The notes: a model not told the origin generated them from the letters alone. A DNA stretch of 64,000 nucleotides from JAITVM01 sp031551135 (GCA_031551135.1 JAVBOA010000005.1:32447-96446), one strand, 5' to 3'. Positions 44,607 to 54,511 are shown, counted from the first letter of the stretch. A program made the numbers and translations.

Positions 44607-44997
44607 CTCATCACCGCCATTTCTAAAAAAATACATTAAAATAATTTTTTACTTTTATAATGAAAATAGTATAAAAAAGAAAACTGCTATATTATTCTTG
44701 CCGCATAAAAAAAATGTATGCCATGGTGATTTTAAAAAAATATGGATTTTCGGTTGATAAAAATGCCCATTATAATTGTGGATAGAAGTGTCTGATTAAA
44801 TTGTGAGCGTGAAAAGATTTTGTTTAATCGATTTTTGCTGTAGGAATTTTAATATAAAATACGATTTGATATTGTTTTAATGAGTCTAAATATAAGAAAA
44901 GGAAATGAAAATTTATGTTATTATTTTACAATTAATACCTCTATGTTGTCAAGCAGTAACTTTCGACGCACAGCGGCAATATAAAAAACTGATTCGC

Positions 44998-45026
44998 TTG
45001 CATTTTGATGATATATTTTATAGAAT
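44998..45026 (+). promoter_or_regulatory. Likely promoter of the DUF4914 gene; intergenic region from murA
   Basis: TTGCAT (44998-45003) and TAGAAT (45021-45026) are 17 bases apart and lie 26 bases before the start codon. The gap 44607-45051 otherwise holds no gene; at 44659-44672 AATGAAAATAGTAT matches one end of the MITE-like family. Confidence 0.5.
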
Positions 45027-45051
45027 TGTCTGTAAAGAATGGAGGTATGAT

Positions 45052-46977
45052 ATGGATAACGATAGTACAAGCATAGCAATACTGAACAAAATTATTTTGC
45101 CGAAAGAGATTTCGGATATCATGAAAAATGACCACATCGAAATTATTATTCCCGAATCAAGAGAGCATCTTTTGGAGCTTTCGTTGGGGAACAGCGAAAA
45201 TATGACTTTTGATGTATCATATAATGTTGAGGGAAAAGGGCTTATACGGGAGGCTTTTGTTACAAAATGCAAAAACGGCCTTGTTGTGAATTACGACGAT
45301 ATTTACATGCGCCGGCGTGACCCGCATTCGATGGTAATCGGCGACGATTTGCCGACGGATAAAACTAGATACTCTAAAAAATTCGGCGAATCTTTTGATA
45401 AAACCCGCTCGGAAACGATAGAATGGTTAAAAAAACAGCCGTCACTTATTGTAATGCCGTTTATGGCAGGTTCGAATAATCCCGAAATAGGTTATCAATC
45501 GATTTTGATAATTCCTACAAATGCCGCATTTTTTGCAACAGGGCTGGCTGATTTGCAGGGATTTATTCCGAAAAACGAAATTCCGAATTTTTTTAAACCG
45601 AAAGCGATTGTTTATGTTGCTCCTCCGTTCAGGCATACGCATTATAATGAAAAGCAAGTTGTTGTACACAACCGTTTGTTTGATATACATGAAGTTTTTT
45701 CATATAATCTATATCCCGGGCCAAGTGCAAAAAAAGGAATCTATGCGATTTTATTGGATATCGGCGAACGCGAACGCTGGCTGACACTCCACGCCTCGAC
45801 GGTACGAGTAATTACTCCTTATGAATTGACTGTAACAATAATGCACGAAGGCGCAAGCGGCTCCGGAAAATCCGAAATGCTGGAGGCTATGCACCGTCAA
45901 AGCGACGGTCGGCTGAAGCTTGGCGAAAATATTCTAACAAACGAAGAATATTTATTGAATATTACGGATTCTTGCGAATTAAATCCGGTTACGGACGACA
46001 TGGCTCTTTGTCATCCGTCTTTGCAAACTGGCTCCCGAAAATTGGTTTGTACAGATGCGGAAGAGGGTTGGTTTGTTCGGGTTGACCATATTAAAAATTA
46101 CGGAACAGAACCGAATACGGAACGAAATACAATTCATCCGAAAAAACCTCTTTTGTTTTTTAATATAGATGCCGTTCCCGGCTCTACGGCTTTGATTTGG
46201 GAACATATTATGGATAATGATAACAATCCTTGCCCTAATCCGAGATTGATTATGCCAAGGGAATTTGTTGATAAAATTGTCAATACCTCTGTCGAGGTGG
46301 ATGTACGAAGCTTTGGAATAAGGACACCTCCATCTACTAAAGAAAATCCAAATTACGGTATAGTCGGAATGTTTCATCTTTTGCCGCCTGCTTTGGCTTG
46401 GCTGTGGCGATTGGTTGCGCCGCGCGGCTTTGCGAACCCAAGCATAAATGACAGCGACGGAATGAAAAGCGAAGGCGTTGGCTCGTATTGGCCTTTTGCA
46501 ACCGGAAAAATGGTTGACCAAGCGAATTTGCTGTTGAAGCAGATTTTGAAAACGCCGTCGACAAGATATGTTTTGATTCCTAATCAATATATCGGGGCAT
46601 ATAAAGTCGGATTTGCGGGACAATGGGCGGTTCGTGAATACCTTGCGCGCCGCGGCGGAGCGAAATTCAAAGAAGAAGCTTTAGTGGATTCGCGCTGTTC
46701 GCTTTTGGGTTATGCGCTGCAAAATCTGAAAATAGACGGAACTCAAATCAAAAAAGGATTTTTGCAAGTCAATCTGCAATCAGAAGTTGGAAACGAAGGC
46801 TATGACAGCGGCGCAAAAATGTTGACCGACTTTTTCAAAAAAGAAATAGAAAAATATATGACCGCGGATTTAACGCCTTTGGGCAGACAGATTTTAGAGG
46901 CGTGTTTGAGAGATGCGTCTGTGTCGGAATATATGAATTTTACGGTTGTTGACGGAAAAAATACTTATTTTCTGTAA
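45052..46977 (+). CDS. DUF4914-like P-loop protein
   Basis: The start at 45052 (MDNDSTSIAIL) follows GGAGG at the right distance, giving 641 residues; earlier in-frame ATGs have no ribosome site. I recognise the overall sequence as the DUF4914 type found in Bacteroidetes and Clostridia. A Walker A loop EGASGSGKSEM is at about residues 267-274, the local sequence of which resembles HPr kinase and PEP carboxykinase loops. Conserved-looking stretches follow (CHPSLQTGSRK, FFNIDAVPGSTALIW, SEGVGSYWPFATGKM). It is presumably a cytoplasmic ATP-binding protein, possibly a kinase. It converges on uxuB, part of the hexuronate genes. Confidence 0.75.
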   Translation: MDNDSTSIAILNKIILPKEISDIMKNDHIEIIIPESREHLLELSLGNSENMTFDVSYNVEGKGLIREAFVTKCKNGLVVNYDDIYMRRRDPHSMVIGDDLPTDKTRYSKKFGESFDKTRSETIEWLKKQPSLIVMPFMAGSNNPEIGYQSILIIPTNAAFFATGLADLQGFIPKNEIPNFFKPKAIVYVAPPFRHTHYNEKQVVVHNRLFDIHEVFSYNLYPGPSAKKGIYAILLDIGERERWLTLHASTVRVITPYELTVTIMHEGASGSGKSEMLEAMHRQSDGRLKLGENILTNEEYLLNITDSCELNPVTDDMALCHPSLQTGSRKLVCTDAEEGWFVRVDHIKNYGTEPNTERNTIHPKKPLLFFNIDAVPGSTALIWEHIMDNDNNPCPNPRLIMPREFVDKIVNTSVEVDVRSFGIRTPPSTKENPNYGIVGMFHLLPPALAWLWRLVAPRGFANPSINDSDGMKSEGVGSYWPFATGKMVDQANLLLKQILKTPSTRYVLIPNQYIGAYKVGFAGQWAVREYLARRGGAKFKEEALVDSRCSLLGYALQNLKIDGTQIKKGFLQVNLQSEVGNEGYDSGAKMLTDFFKKEIEKYMTADLTPLGRQILEACLRDASVSEYMNFTVVDGKNTYFL

Positions 46978-47021
46978 TCTGATTTTTCTGAAACTATGTT
47001 TAATTGAAATATGAAAACTGA

Positions 47022-47062
47022 GAGCTTTAACAAATGTCCGAAAGGCATTTTGCTAAAGCTCT
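47022..47062. terminator. Stem-loop between convergent genes
   Basis: GAGCTTTA pairs with TAAAGCTC and an inner CAAATG/CATTTTG part extends the stem over a GGACATT/GTCC-like loop. Poly-T tracts are weak on both sides, so termination is probable but not certain. Confidence 0.65.
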
Positions 47063-47070
47063 TAAATTCG

Positions 47071-48684
47071 TCAGTGTATGTATTTCTCCAAAGTTTTCAA
47101 AACTGCGCCTTTGCCCGATACCAATTCCTTGAAATAATTTTCTACTTTTTCGCCCAAATTACATTTGTATAAATCTATGCCGAATATTTGCTCATTGGAT
47201 AAAATATTTTCGAGTTCGTTGTGAAAATCTCGTATTTCTCCCAATTTTACTCCGGCCAAATAAGGTCGAACAATCTCCAGCATTGGGTCGGGGCTTAGAG
47301 TCATTTCGTTTCCGTTGTCGTCAACCGCCAGTAAATATCTGCACCAACCCGCCAAAACCAGAGGTATAATTTTCAAATTATCAACACTCAAATTTTCGGA
47401 ATGAATATATTCTTTTATCGTTTCGCCGAAACGGATGCCGAGTTTTTGAGAGGTGTCCGTGGCGATTCTCTGCGGCGAATCCGGCATAAACGGATTCGGC
47501 AGTCTGACATTTATGACTTCATCAATAAATTCTTTCGGAGAAATTATTTCCGGATTCGTTACAACCGGAAGTCCCTCTTCATATCCGATGATTTCGACCA
47601 TTCGCTTTAAAATCGGGTTTTTCATTTCTTCCGAAATTAAATTATATCCAAGCAAACAGCCGAAAATTGCCAGAGCCGTATGCAGAGGATTGAGGCAAGT
47701 GCAGACTTTCATTTTTTCAACTTTATCAACAATTTCACGGCTTGTGAAGATAATTCCTCGTCCGCTTAAATTCGGTCTACCGTTTGGAAAAGAATCTTCA
47801 ATTACTAAATATTGCGGTTCTTCGGCGTTCACAAAAGTGGCTACATAAGTATTTTTTGAAGTTATTTTTATTTCTGCGTCCTCAAAGCCTAAATTTACAA
47901 GCATTTTTTGTACATTCTCGTCGGGACGGGGCGTTATTTTGTCAATCATTGTCCACGGAAACGAAACGAACGACGGATTTTTTATATACGAATAAAATTC
48001 CGCATCCACAAAATTATTATCGCTCCAAGCTTTCGCATATGCCTCAATCGCCTTGAAGAGCTTATCGCCGTTATGCGAACAGTTATCCATACTGACCATT
48101 GCAATCGGATACTTTCCGGCCTTGTAACGCAAATAAAGCAAAGCCGCAACTTTTCCGATATAAGATTTCGCATTTTCGGGCGGATTAGAAAAATCGAGAG
48201 CCACATTTTCAAAAATTTCGCCGTTACTTTTCCATAAATTATATCCTTTTTCGGTTATTGTAAAGCTAATCATTTTCAAGCTTGGATTAGTTACAATCTC
48301 GGTCAGCCGTTTCCATTCATCTGACGAATCCGGATTTAACGAATACGCTTCGGTTATACTTCCCAAAACCGATTTTTCGATATTTCCGTCGGCTTTTAAA
48401 GTTACGAGAATCCCGAGATTATCGAATGGCTTGTAAATTTTATCAATGATTTCATAATCAAAACCCTCTGCCGCAATAATTCCGGTGTTAGTTTTTTTAT
48501 CGTTTAAAATATCCTGCTGTACGTTTGCCAAAAACGCCCGAAATATATTACCTGTTCCTAAATGCAGCCATTCGGGATTTTTTTTAGTGTTTTCGTAAAT
48601 TTCTTTTAAATCATATTCCGGTAAAGAAAAACCCGATTTTTGCCAAATTTCAGCATGTTTTAATCCTTCGATATTTAATTTCAC
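47071..48684 (-). CDS. uxuB: Mannitol dehydrogenase-family oxidoreductase, probable fructuronate reductase
   Basis: The 537-residue protein has the N-terminal dinucleotide motif HLGTGNIFRAF (about 41-51) and family sequence such as MVSMDNCSHNGDKL and FPWTMIDKITPRP. It is of the UxuB/tagaturonate reductase type, interconverting D-fructuronate and D-mannonate with NAD. The divergent uxuA supports fructuronate as the substrate. Its promoter (48739-48767) carries a palindrome in the spacer. Confidence 0.88.
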   Translation of the reverse strand: MKLNIEGLKHAEIWQKSGFSLPEYDLKEIYENTKKNPEWLHLGTGNIFRAFLANVQQDILNDKKTNTGIIAAEGFDYEIIDKIYKPFDNLGILVTLKADGNIEKSVLGSITEAYSLNPDSSDEWKRLTEIVTNPSLKMISFTITEKGYNLWKSNGEIFENVALDFSNPPENAKSYIGKVAALLYLRYKAGKYPIAMVSMDNCSHNGDKLFKAIEAYAKAWSDNNFVDAEFYSYIKNPSFVSFPWTMIDKITPRPDENVQKMLVNLGFEDAEIKITSKNTYVATFVNAEEPQYLVIEDSFPNGRPNLSGRGIIFTSREIVDKVEKMKVCTCLNPLHTALAIFGCLLGYNLISEEMKNPILKRMVEIIGYEEGLPVVTNPEIISPKEFIDEVINVRLPNPFMPDSPQRIATDTSQKLGIRFGETIKEYIHSENLSVDNLKIIPLVLAGWCRYLLAVDDNGNEMTLSPDPMLEIVRPYLAGVKLGEIRDFHNELENILSNEQIFGIDLYKCNLGEKVENYFKELVSGKGAVLKTLEKYIH

Positions 48685-48738
48685 GTTCCGACCCCATTTC
48701 GATATAATTAAACTAAAATATCAGTTTGTTTTAATTTA

Positions 48739-48767
48739 ATATTATGCTTATCATTTGAATAAGTCAA
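48739..48767 (-). promoter_or_regulatory. uxuB promoter with possible GntR operator
   Basis: On the minus strand TTGACT (48762-48767) and TAATAT (48739-48744) are 17 bases apart. The spacer holds the dyad CTTAT-N7-ATAAG (48747-48763), well placed for repression by the GntR regulator at 49951. A TATAGT at 48829-48834 on the plus strand may serve uxuA. Confidence 0.55.
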
Positions 48768-48865
48768 TAAAAAGATTATGTCTGTATAAATATCTTGCGA
48801 AAAATTATGATATATGTTATTTTATTTTTATAGTAATATATTAATTTTAGAACGGAGTGGAATAT

Positions 48866-49936
48866 ATGAAAATGACTTTTAGATGGTTCGGCGAGGGTAA
48901 CGACAGTGTTAGCCTAAAACAAATTCGCCAAATTCCCAATTGCAGCGGAATAATGGGAGTTTTGGATCAATACGCCGCCGGTGAAGTTTGGGAAAAAGAC
49001 GCTATTCGAGATTATGTAAAGCATGTAAATGCCGCAGGCTTAGAAGTGGAAATTATCGAATCTGTGAATGTGCATGAGGATATAAAAATCGGATTGCCGA
49101 CCAGAGATAAATATATCGAAAATTATATTCAAACAATCCGAAATTTAGCCGAAAACGGAGTCAAAGTGATTGTTTATAATTTTATGCCGGTTTTTGATTG
49201 GCTGAGAACGGATTTAGCTAAAGTTATTGAAGACGGTTCGAATGTGCTTTATTATGACGAGGAAGAAATCAAAAATATGACTCCGCTTAAAATAGTGGAG
49301 GAGACTGCAAAAAATTCGAACGGCTTTACGCTGCCCGGCTGGGAGCCCGACCGTTTGAAAGAACTCGAAAATGTACTTAATCATTATAAAGAGATTGATG
49401 AAGAAAAACTTCGAGCTAATTATAAATATTTTTTGGAAGCAATTATTCCGGTTTGTGAAGAGGTCGGAATCCGCATGGCTGTCCATCCCGATGACCCGGC
49501 TTGGCCGATTTTCGGAATACCTCGTTTGGCTCATACTCCCGAACAATTTGACAAAATTATAAATTTAGTAAACAGTCCGTCGAACAGTATTTGTTTATGT
49601 ACAGGCTCTTTGGGTTCTAATCAAAATAACAATATTCCGGAAATAATTCGTTATTTCGGCTCAAAGAATCGTATCGCGTGCGCGCATGTCCGCAATGTAA
49701 AGCATTTAGGAGAGCGCAAATTTCACGAGACTTCGCATTTATCGTCCGACGGTGATTTGGATATGTTTGAAATTATGAAAGCCTTTTACGAGAGCGGATT
49801 TGACGGATATATGCGCCCTGACCACGGGCGGATGATTTGGGATGAAAAAGCGCGCCCGGGCTATGGGCTTTATGATAGGGCTTTGGGAATCGCTTATTTG
49901 AACGGTTTGTGGGAAGCTCTGCAAAAATCGAATTAA
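48866..49936 (+). CDS. uxuA: Mannonate dehydratase UxuA
   Basis: The start at 48866 (MKMTFRWFGEGNDSV) follows GGAG by eight bases, giving 356 residues. The sequence has family motifs TFRWFG..D, NFMPVFDWLRTDL and MAVHPDDPAWPIFGIPR, with His, Cys and Asp metal ligands in the barrel (CLCTGSLG, HVRNVKHLG, RPDHGR). It dehydrates D-mannonate to 2-keto-3-deoxygluconate. The gntR gene starts 14 bases later, so they share a transcript. Confidence 0.96.
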   Translation: MKMTFRWFGEGNDSVSLKQIRQIPNCSGIMGVLDQYAAGEVWEKDAIRDYVKHVNAAGLEVEIIESVNVHEDIKIGLPTRDKYIENYIQTIRNLAENGVKVIVYNFMPVFDWLRTDLAKVIEDGSNVLYYDEEEIKNMTPLKIVEETAKNSNGFTLPGWEPDRLKELENVLNHYKEIDEEKLRANYKYFLEAIIPVCEEVGIRMAVHPDDPAWPIFGIPRLAHTPEQFDKIINLVNSPSNSICLCTGSLGSNQNNNIPEIIRYFGSKNRIACAHVRNVKHLGERKFHETSHLSSDGDLDMFEIMKAFYESGFDGYMRPDHGRMIWDEKARPGYGLYDRALGIAYLNGLWEALQKSN

Positions 49937-49950
49937 GTTTTGGTGAGATT

Positions 49951-50670
49951 ATGAATGAATTGACAATTTTAAAACGAAAACCAAAAGAAAACAACCGTGA
50001 GTATTCTTATCGGGTTTTGTATCATAATATTATGACCTTAAGACTGCCGCCGGGCGCGACGATAAACGAAAACGAAGCCGCAGAGCAATTGAAAATAAGC
50101 CGCACGCCTGTGCATGAAGCTCTTAGTTTATTGAAAGAAGAATATTTAGTAGATATTGTGCCGCAAAGCGGTTCTTCGGTATCGCTGATAAATCTGCGAA
50201 ATATGCGGGAAGGGCTTTTTATGCGGATGACACTTGAGCCGGCTATTTATAAACAATTGGCCGGCTCGATCTCGGAAGAATATCTGCACGAAATGTCCTT
50301 GAATCTGGAAGAATCTCGCAATTGTTTAAATACCGGCACGGAAGAAGCCATAGCGGATTTCATTCACTTGGATGATGAATTTCATAAAATAGCATATTTT
50401 GCCGCCCAAAAACCGAATCTTTGGAAAGCCACAAGCGTTGTTTGTTCGCATTTTTCGCGCATAAGGTATCAGGAATCCCTGCTTTTGGAAACCGATTTAT
50501 CGCATATTTTGGCTGACCACAGAAAATTATATGATTATTTATTGCTCGGCGGATATTCCTCCTTTGATTTAGAGGCATTTTACGAATCGCATTTATATTT
50601 TTTTGAAAAATATTTTTCAGATATTTTGAATAAATACCCGAATTATTTTCAGCATAATGAAAATCTATAA
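49951..50670 (+). CDS. GntR-family (FadR/FCD type) regulator
   Basis: The start at 49951 (MNELTILKRK) follows GGTGAG, giving 239 residues. The winged HTH is at about residues 10-75 (AAEQLKISRTPVHEALSLL), and the C-terminal helical FCD domain has the metal-binding pattern DDEFHKIAYFA and a later His. Regulators of this type often control uxu genes, with a hexuronate or mannonate effector. It is in the uxuA operon, and the palindrome before uxuB is a candidate target. Confidence 0.9.
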   Translation: MNELTILKRKPKENNREYSYRVLYHNIMTLRLPPGATINENEAAEQLKISRTPVHEALSLLKEEYLVDIVPQSGSSVSLINLRNMREGLFMRMTLEPAIYKQLAGSISEEYLHEMSLNLEESRNCLNTGTEEAIADFIHLDDEFHKIAYFAAQKPNLWKATSVVCSHFSRIRYQESLLLETDLSHILADHRKLYDYLLLGGYSSFDLEAFYESHLYFFEKYFSDILNKYPNYFQHNENL

Positions 50671-50692
50671 AATCTCGAGGGTTGAAGAAAGA

Positions 50693-52333
50693 TTATTTAT
50701 TGAAAATAACGCTGATTTCGGTTCCGCAATTTTCTTCGCTCACAAGCTCGATTTTTCCGCCATGCGCTTTAACAATATGCTTTACAATCGCAAGTCCCAA
50801 TCCCGTGCCGCCGCTGTTTTTCGAGCGTGATTTATCTACGCGGTAAAAACGCTCAAAAACGCGGCTTTGGGATTCTTTTGGAATACCAATGCCCGAATCT
50901 TTTATTACAAATTTTATTTCGCTGTTTAGATTTTTCAAGTTTATGTCAACCGTTCCGCTTGGCTTATTATATTTTATTGCGTTATCGATTAAATTATAAA
51001 AAAGCTCATACATTTGTGAGCGGTTGGCTTTTATATTTATTTTTTCGCAAGAAGAATTTATTGAAATATTATTTTTCTCGGCTTTTTGGGAAAGTGAATC
51101 GATTGTTTCGGCGATTATTTCGGAAAGCTCAAGCTCTTCAAAAAGTTCGCCGCCGACATCTTCATCCAATTTTGAAATCAGAATAATATCATCAATCAAT
51201 CTAATCATGCGCTCGGCTTCGGTTTTTATTCTTTTATAAAAAAGTTTTTCGTCGCCGTTTTTCACCATTTCATTAAAAAGCATTTCAGCATTGCCGTAAA
51301 TCGTGGTCAGCGGAGTTTTCAATTCGTGGGAAACATTTGCGGAAAACTCTTTGCGCATATTTTCGGAGCTTATATTTTCTGTTATATCCCGAAAAAAAAT
51401 AATTACGCCGCTTCCGGAAACGGGGCTGAAATTTGCACGGAGCGTTTTTTCGTATACTTCAATATCTGTTTCGGAGCAAGAGCCGTCGAGGGCGGCGCAA
51501 AGCTTCTCATTAAAATCAGCGTTTCTGAAAATCTCTAAAATATTTTTCCCTTTAACGGGCAGTTTTATATCAAAAAAAGAAAGAGCTGATTTGTTTACGG
51601 AAAGCAAATTGCCGTTTTTTTCAACAATAACAATTCCTTCGTTCATATTGTCCATAATCGCGGCGATTGTGTCCGCACGTTCCTGAAGCTCCGACATCTG
51701 TAATTCGATATATTTCCGCTGCTCCAGAATCGTTTTTACAAAAGGCTTTAATTCATCATACGGCATAATTATTTCGCTGTTCAAATCCACTTGATTTATG
51801 GGTTTTAAAATGTAGTTTGTGAGCCTGCCCGCAAGAAAATAAACAATCACGGATAAAGCCAGCACAACGCAAAAGGCCGTCGGAACAAAATCTCCGAACA
51901 TAGAAAAAATACTCCGGCTTGTTTTTGCGACGCGCAAAAAATAATCGTCGGCAAGTTTTACGGCGTAATAATTTGTTTCTTCGTGAAATGTATTTGAAAA
52001 GCGCTTGGATTCGCCGAATCCTTTTTCGGAAGCTTCGAGTATTTCTTTGCGGTCGGCGTGGTTTTCGAGTTTTTCCGGGTCGAATAAAGTATCGAAAATA
52101 ACTTTTCCGTCGGGGTTTATTATCGAAAATCGAATTTCGCTGTTATTGTAATCCGACAAAGCTTCCATAGTTGTATCTGATGTATTGTCCCGAAAAATAT
52201 CCGCTCGCTCAAACAATTCGCTTTTTACAATCTGCGATATTCTCTGATAAAATACAAAAGAAAAAGCGGAGGCGGCTACAATAACGCATAAAACCGTCAA
52301 TAAAATCATATCAAAAAAAATTATTTTTTTCAA
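50693..52333 (-). CDS. phoR: Sensor histidine kinase PhoR
   Basis: The 546-residue protein has a membrane segment at about 7-29, an extracellular sensor, a second segment near 150-170, a PAS-like domain (about 225-320), the phospho-acceptor His at about 337 in ANVSHELKTPLTTIYGN, and the HATPase motifs NLIDNAIKYN, DSGIGIP and GTGLGL. It overlaps phoB by four bases and follows pst-phoU, so it is the phosphate sensor of the PhoBR system. Confidence 0.93.
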   Translation of the reverse strand: MKKIIFFDMILLTVLCVIVAASAFSFVFYQRISQIVKSELFERADIFRDNTSDTTMEALSDYNNSEIRFSIINPDGKVIFDTLFDPEKLENHADRKEILEASEKGFGESKRFSNTFHEETNYYAVKLADDYFLRVAKTSRSIFSMFGDFVPTAFCVVLALSVIVYFLAGRLTNYILKPINQVDLNSEIIMPYDELKPFVKTILEQRKYIELQMSELQERADTIAAIMDNMNEGIVIVEKNGNLLSVNKSALSFFDIKLPVKGKNILEIFRNADFNEKLCAALDGSCSETDIEVYEKTLRANFSPVSGSGVIIFFRDITENISSENMRKEFSANVSHELKTPLTTIYGNAEMLFNEMVKNGDEKLFYKRIKTEAERMIRLIDDIILISKLDEDVGGELFEELELSEIIAETIDSLSQKAEKNNISINSSCEKINIKANRSQMYELFYNLIDNAIKYNKPSGTVDINLKNLNSEIKFVIKDSGIGIPKESQSRVFERFYRVDKSRSKNSGGTGLGLAIVKHIVKAHGGKIELVSEENCGTEISVIFNK

Positions 52334-53013
52334 AAGCCGCCTCCGATTTTATATCCGACATTTCGAACGGTTTTGATAATATCGCCGTTTTCGCCTAATT
52401 TTTGGCGGAGTGATTTTATATGCATATCCACGGTGCGGCTTTCGCCGTTATATTCAAAACCCCAAACTTGTTCTAAAAGCTTGTCACGCGTCAATACAAT
52501 TTCTTTATTCAGAATCAAATAATAAAGCAGTTCAAATTCTTTGTATGTTAAATTTATTTCCTGACCGGAAACGCTGACGCTTCGTTTTTCCTCGTCCAAA
52601 ACAATATCTCCGGCTCTTATTACGGAAGACTTTTGGCTTTCGTTTGCGCACCGCCGCAGTACTGCTTTAATGCGTGAGATTACCTCCATAACGGAAAAAG
52701 GTTTTGTAATATAGTCGTCTGCGCCTAAATCCAAGCCTTTTATGCGGTCCAGTTCCGCGCCTTTCGCGGTCAGCATAATAACAGGGATTTTAGAATATTT
52801 TTCGGCTTGTTTTAATTTTCTTAATATCGAAATCCCATCTTCGCCGGGAAGCATGATATCCAGCAAAATCAAAGAAGGCATATTTTTGGCCAAAGCTTTG
52901 ACAAAAGCTTCGCCGTCTGCAAAACCTTCGGCTTCAAACGCCGACGATTGCAATACGTAAATAAGCATTTCACGAATATTTTCATCATCTTCCACAATAA
53001 AAATTCTCTGCAT
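52330..53013 (-). CDS. phoB: Phosphate regulon response regulator PhoB/PhoP
   Basis: The 227-residue protein has a receiver domain with the phosphorylated Asp at about 53 (LILLDIMLPGEDG) and an OmpR-type winged helix (about 130-227, SRTVDMHIKSLRQKLG). It should bind the Pho box before pstS. The stop overlaps the phoR start (ATGA). Confidence 0.93.
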   Translation of the reverse strand: MQRIFIVEDDENIREMLIYVLQSSAFEAEGFADGEAFVKALAKNMPSLILLDIMLPGEDGISILRKLKQAEKYSKIPVIMLTAKGAELDRIKGLDLGADDYITKPFSVMEVISRIKAVLRRCANESQKSSVIRAGDIVLDEEKRSVSVSGQEINLTYKEFELLYYLILNKEIVLTRDKLLEQVWGFEYNGESRTVDMHIKSLRQKLGENGDIIKTVRNVGYKIGGGF

Positions 53014-53054
53014 AGGGGTACTCCTTTTTATGGCACGGTAACAAAGGCGAATTT

Positions 53055-53096
53055 ATACTATTTTCATTTTTCTATCCTTAATAATGAAAATAGCAT
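53055..53096. repeat. MITE-like element, deleted copy D
   Basis: ATACTATTTTCATT and AATGAAAATAGCAT form the inverted ends of a 42-bp stretch with almost no centre, matching the ends of the longer copies A and B. It lies in the gap between phoU and phoB and would fold as a hairpin in the transcript of the operon. Confidence 0.65.
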
Positions 53097-53103
53097 TATT
53101 TTT

Positions 53104-53760
53104 CTACAAAACCTGTGTGTCTTTATGTTTTCCATTTATCGAAAAAATTACCCATTCGGCGATATTAACGGCGTGGTCTCCGATTCGCTCATAATATTTT
53201 GCTATTTGCAGTAAATCAAAAGCTTGTTCGCCGTTTTCAACATCAATATGAATCAGCTCAATCATGTCTTTTTTTACATTCAAAAATAAATCGTCCACAA
53301 AGTCATCATAGGCAATTACGGCTTTCGCCAAATCCAAATCTTTTTTAACATATGCCTCAATTGATTCTTTTACCATTTTTATTGTTGCTTCCGCCATCAG
53401 CGGAATATTGTCAGGCTTTTTTAAATAAACTTGATTGGAAAGAAATACGCAAAGCTCGGAGATATCGGACGCATGGTCGCCAATCCGCTCCATATCGGTT
53501 ATCATTTTGAGTGCGGTTGAAATTTGACGCAAATCGCGTGCTACAGGGTGCTGACTTAGCAAAAGCTTTAAGCAAAGGCTTTCGATTTCTTTTTCTTTAT
53601 CGTCGATAATCGTATCGCCCTCGATTATTTCTTTTGCGCTCGCCGCGTCCTGATTCAAAAGGGCTTTTGTGGCTTTATCAATGGCCCGCTCTATCAAAGC
53701 CCCCATTTCAATCATATTATTGTTAAGCAATTTTAAAAGTTCGTCGAAACGACTTCGCAT
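53104..53760 (-). CDS. phoU: Phosphate signalling protein PhoU
   Basis: I take the ATG at 53760 (MRSRFDELLKLLNNNM) over the TTG at 53769, which is only one base from the GGGAGG site; the result is 218 residues. Two homologous three-helix bundles carry E..D..I.D.E and D..R.IGDHA.(D/N)I motifs. PhoU links the Pst transporter with PhoR and damps signalling when phosphate is plentiful. It starts one base after the pstB stop. Confidence 0.94.
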   Translation of the reverse strand: MRSRFDELLKLLNNNMIEMGALIERAIDKATKALLNQDAASAKEIIEGDTIIDDKEKEIESLCLKLLLSQHPVARDLRQISTALKMITDMERIGDHASDISELCVFLSNQVYLKKPDNIPLMAEATIKMVKESIEAYVKKDLDLAKAVIAYDDFVDDLFLNVKKDMIELIHIDVENGEQAFDLLQIAKYYERIGDHAVNIAEWVIFSINGKHKDTQVL

Positions 53761-53761
53761 A

Positions 53762-54511
53762 TCATCCAAACCTCCCGGTTATATAATCTTCTGTGCGTTT
53801 ATCCTGCGGCAATGAAAAAATTTTTTCCGTCTCGTCGTATTCGACTACTTCGCCAAGCAAAAAAAACGCTGTGTTATCACTGATACGTGTGGCTTGCTGC
53901 ATATTGTGCGTAACAATAATTATACTATATTTTTCTCTTAAATAGAGTATAAGTTCTTCAATTTTTCCTGTCGAAATCGGGTCGAGAGCGGAAGTCGGTT
54001 CATCCATCAAAAGCACTTCCGGCGAAACCGCCAAAGCTCTTGCGACGCAGAGCCGCTGTTGCTGTCCGCCCGATAATCCCAAAGCGGATTTTTTTAAGCG
54101 GTCTTTGACTTCCTCCCAAATAGCCGCACCTCGCAGAGAATTTTCGATAGTTTCGTCCAATTCATATTTTGATTTTATTCCGTGGATTCTTGGGCCGTAA
54201 GCGATATTGTCATAAATACTCATCGGAAAAGGGTTCGGCTTTTGAAAAACCATTCCTACGGATTTCCGAAGCTGATTTACGTCCATATTCGCATAAATAT
54301 TTTTCCCGAAAAGTTTTACTTCGCCGGTTATTTTGCAATTTTCGACTAAATCGTTCATTCTGTTCAGCGTCTTTAGAAAAGTGGATTTTCCGCAGCCGGA
54401 CGGTCCGATAAATGCCGTAACTTTATTTTCCGGAACGCTCATATTTATTTTTTTCAAAGCTTGAAAATCTCCGTAATATAAATCCAAATCATTTATTTCA
54501 AAACAGTTCAT
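53762..54511 (-). CDS. pstB: Phosphate ABC transporter ATP-binding protein PstB
   Basis: The 249-residue ATPase has Walker A GPSGCGKST, signature LSGGQQQRL, Walker B VLLMDEPTSALD, and the PstB feature VGMVFQKPNPFPMSIYDNIAYG. It powers high-affinity phosphate uptake with PstS, PstC and PstA. It overlaps pstA by four bases. Confidence 0.97.
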   Translation of the reverse strand: MNCFEINDLDLYYGDFQALKKINMSVPENKVTAFIGPSGCGKSTFLKTLNRMNDLVENCKITGEVKLFGKNIYANMDVNQLRKSVGMVFQKPNPFPMSIYDNIAYGPRIHGIKSKYELDETIENSLRGAAIWEEVKDRLKKSALGLSGGQQQRLCVARALAVSPEVLLMDEPTSALDPISTGKIEELILYLREKYSIIIVTHNMQQATRISDNTAFFLLGEVVEYDETEKIFSLPQDKRTEDYITGRFG

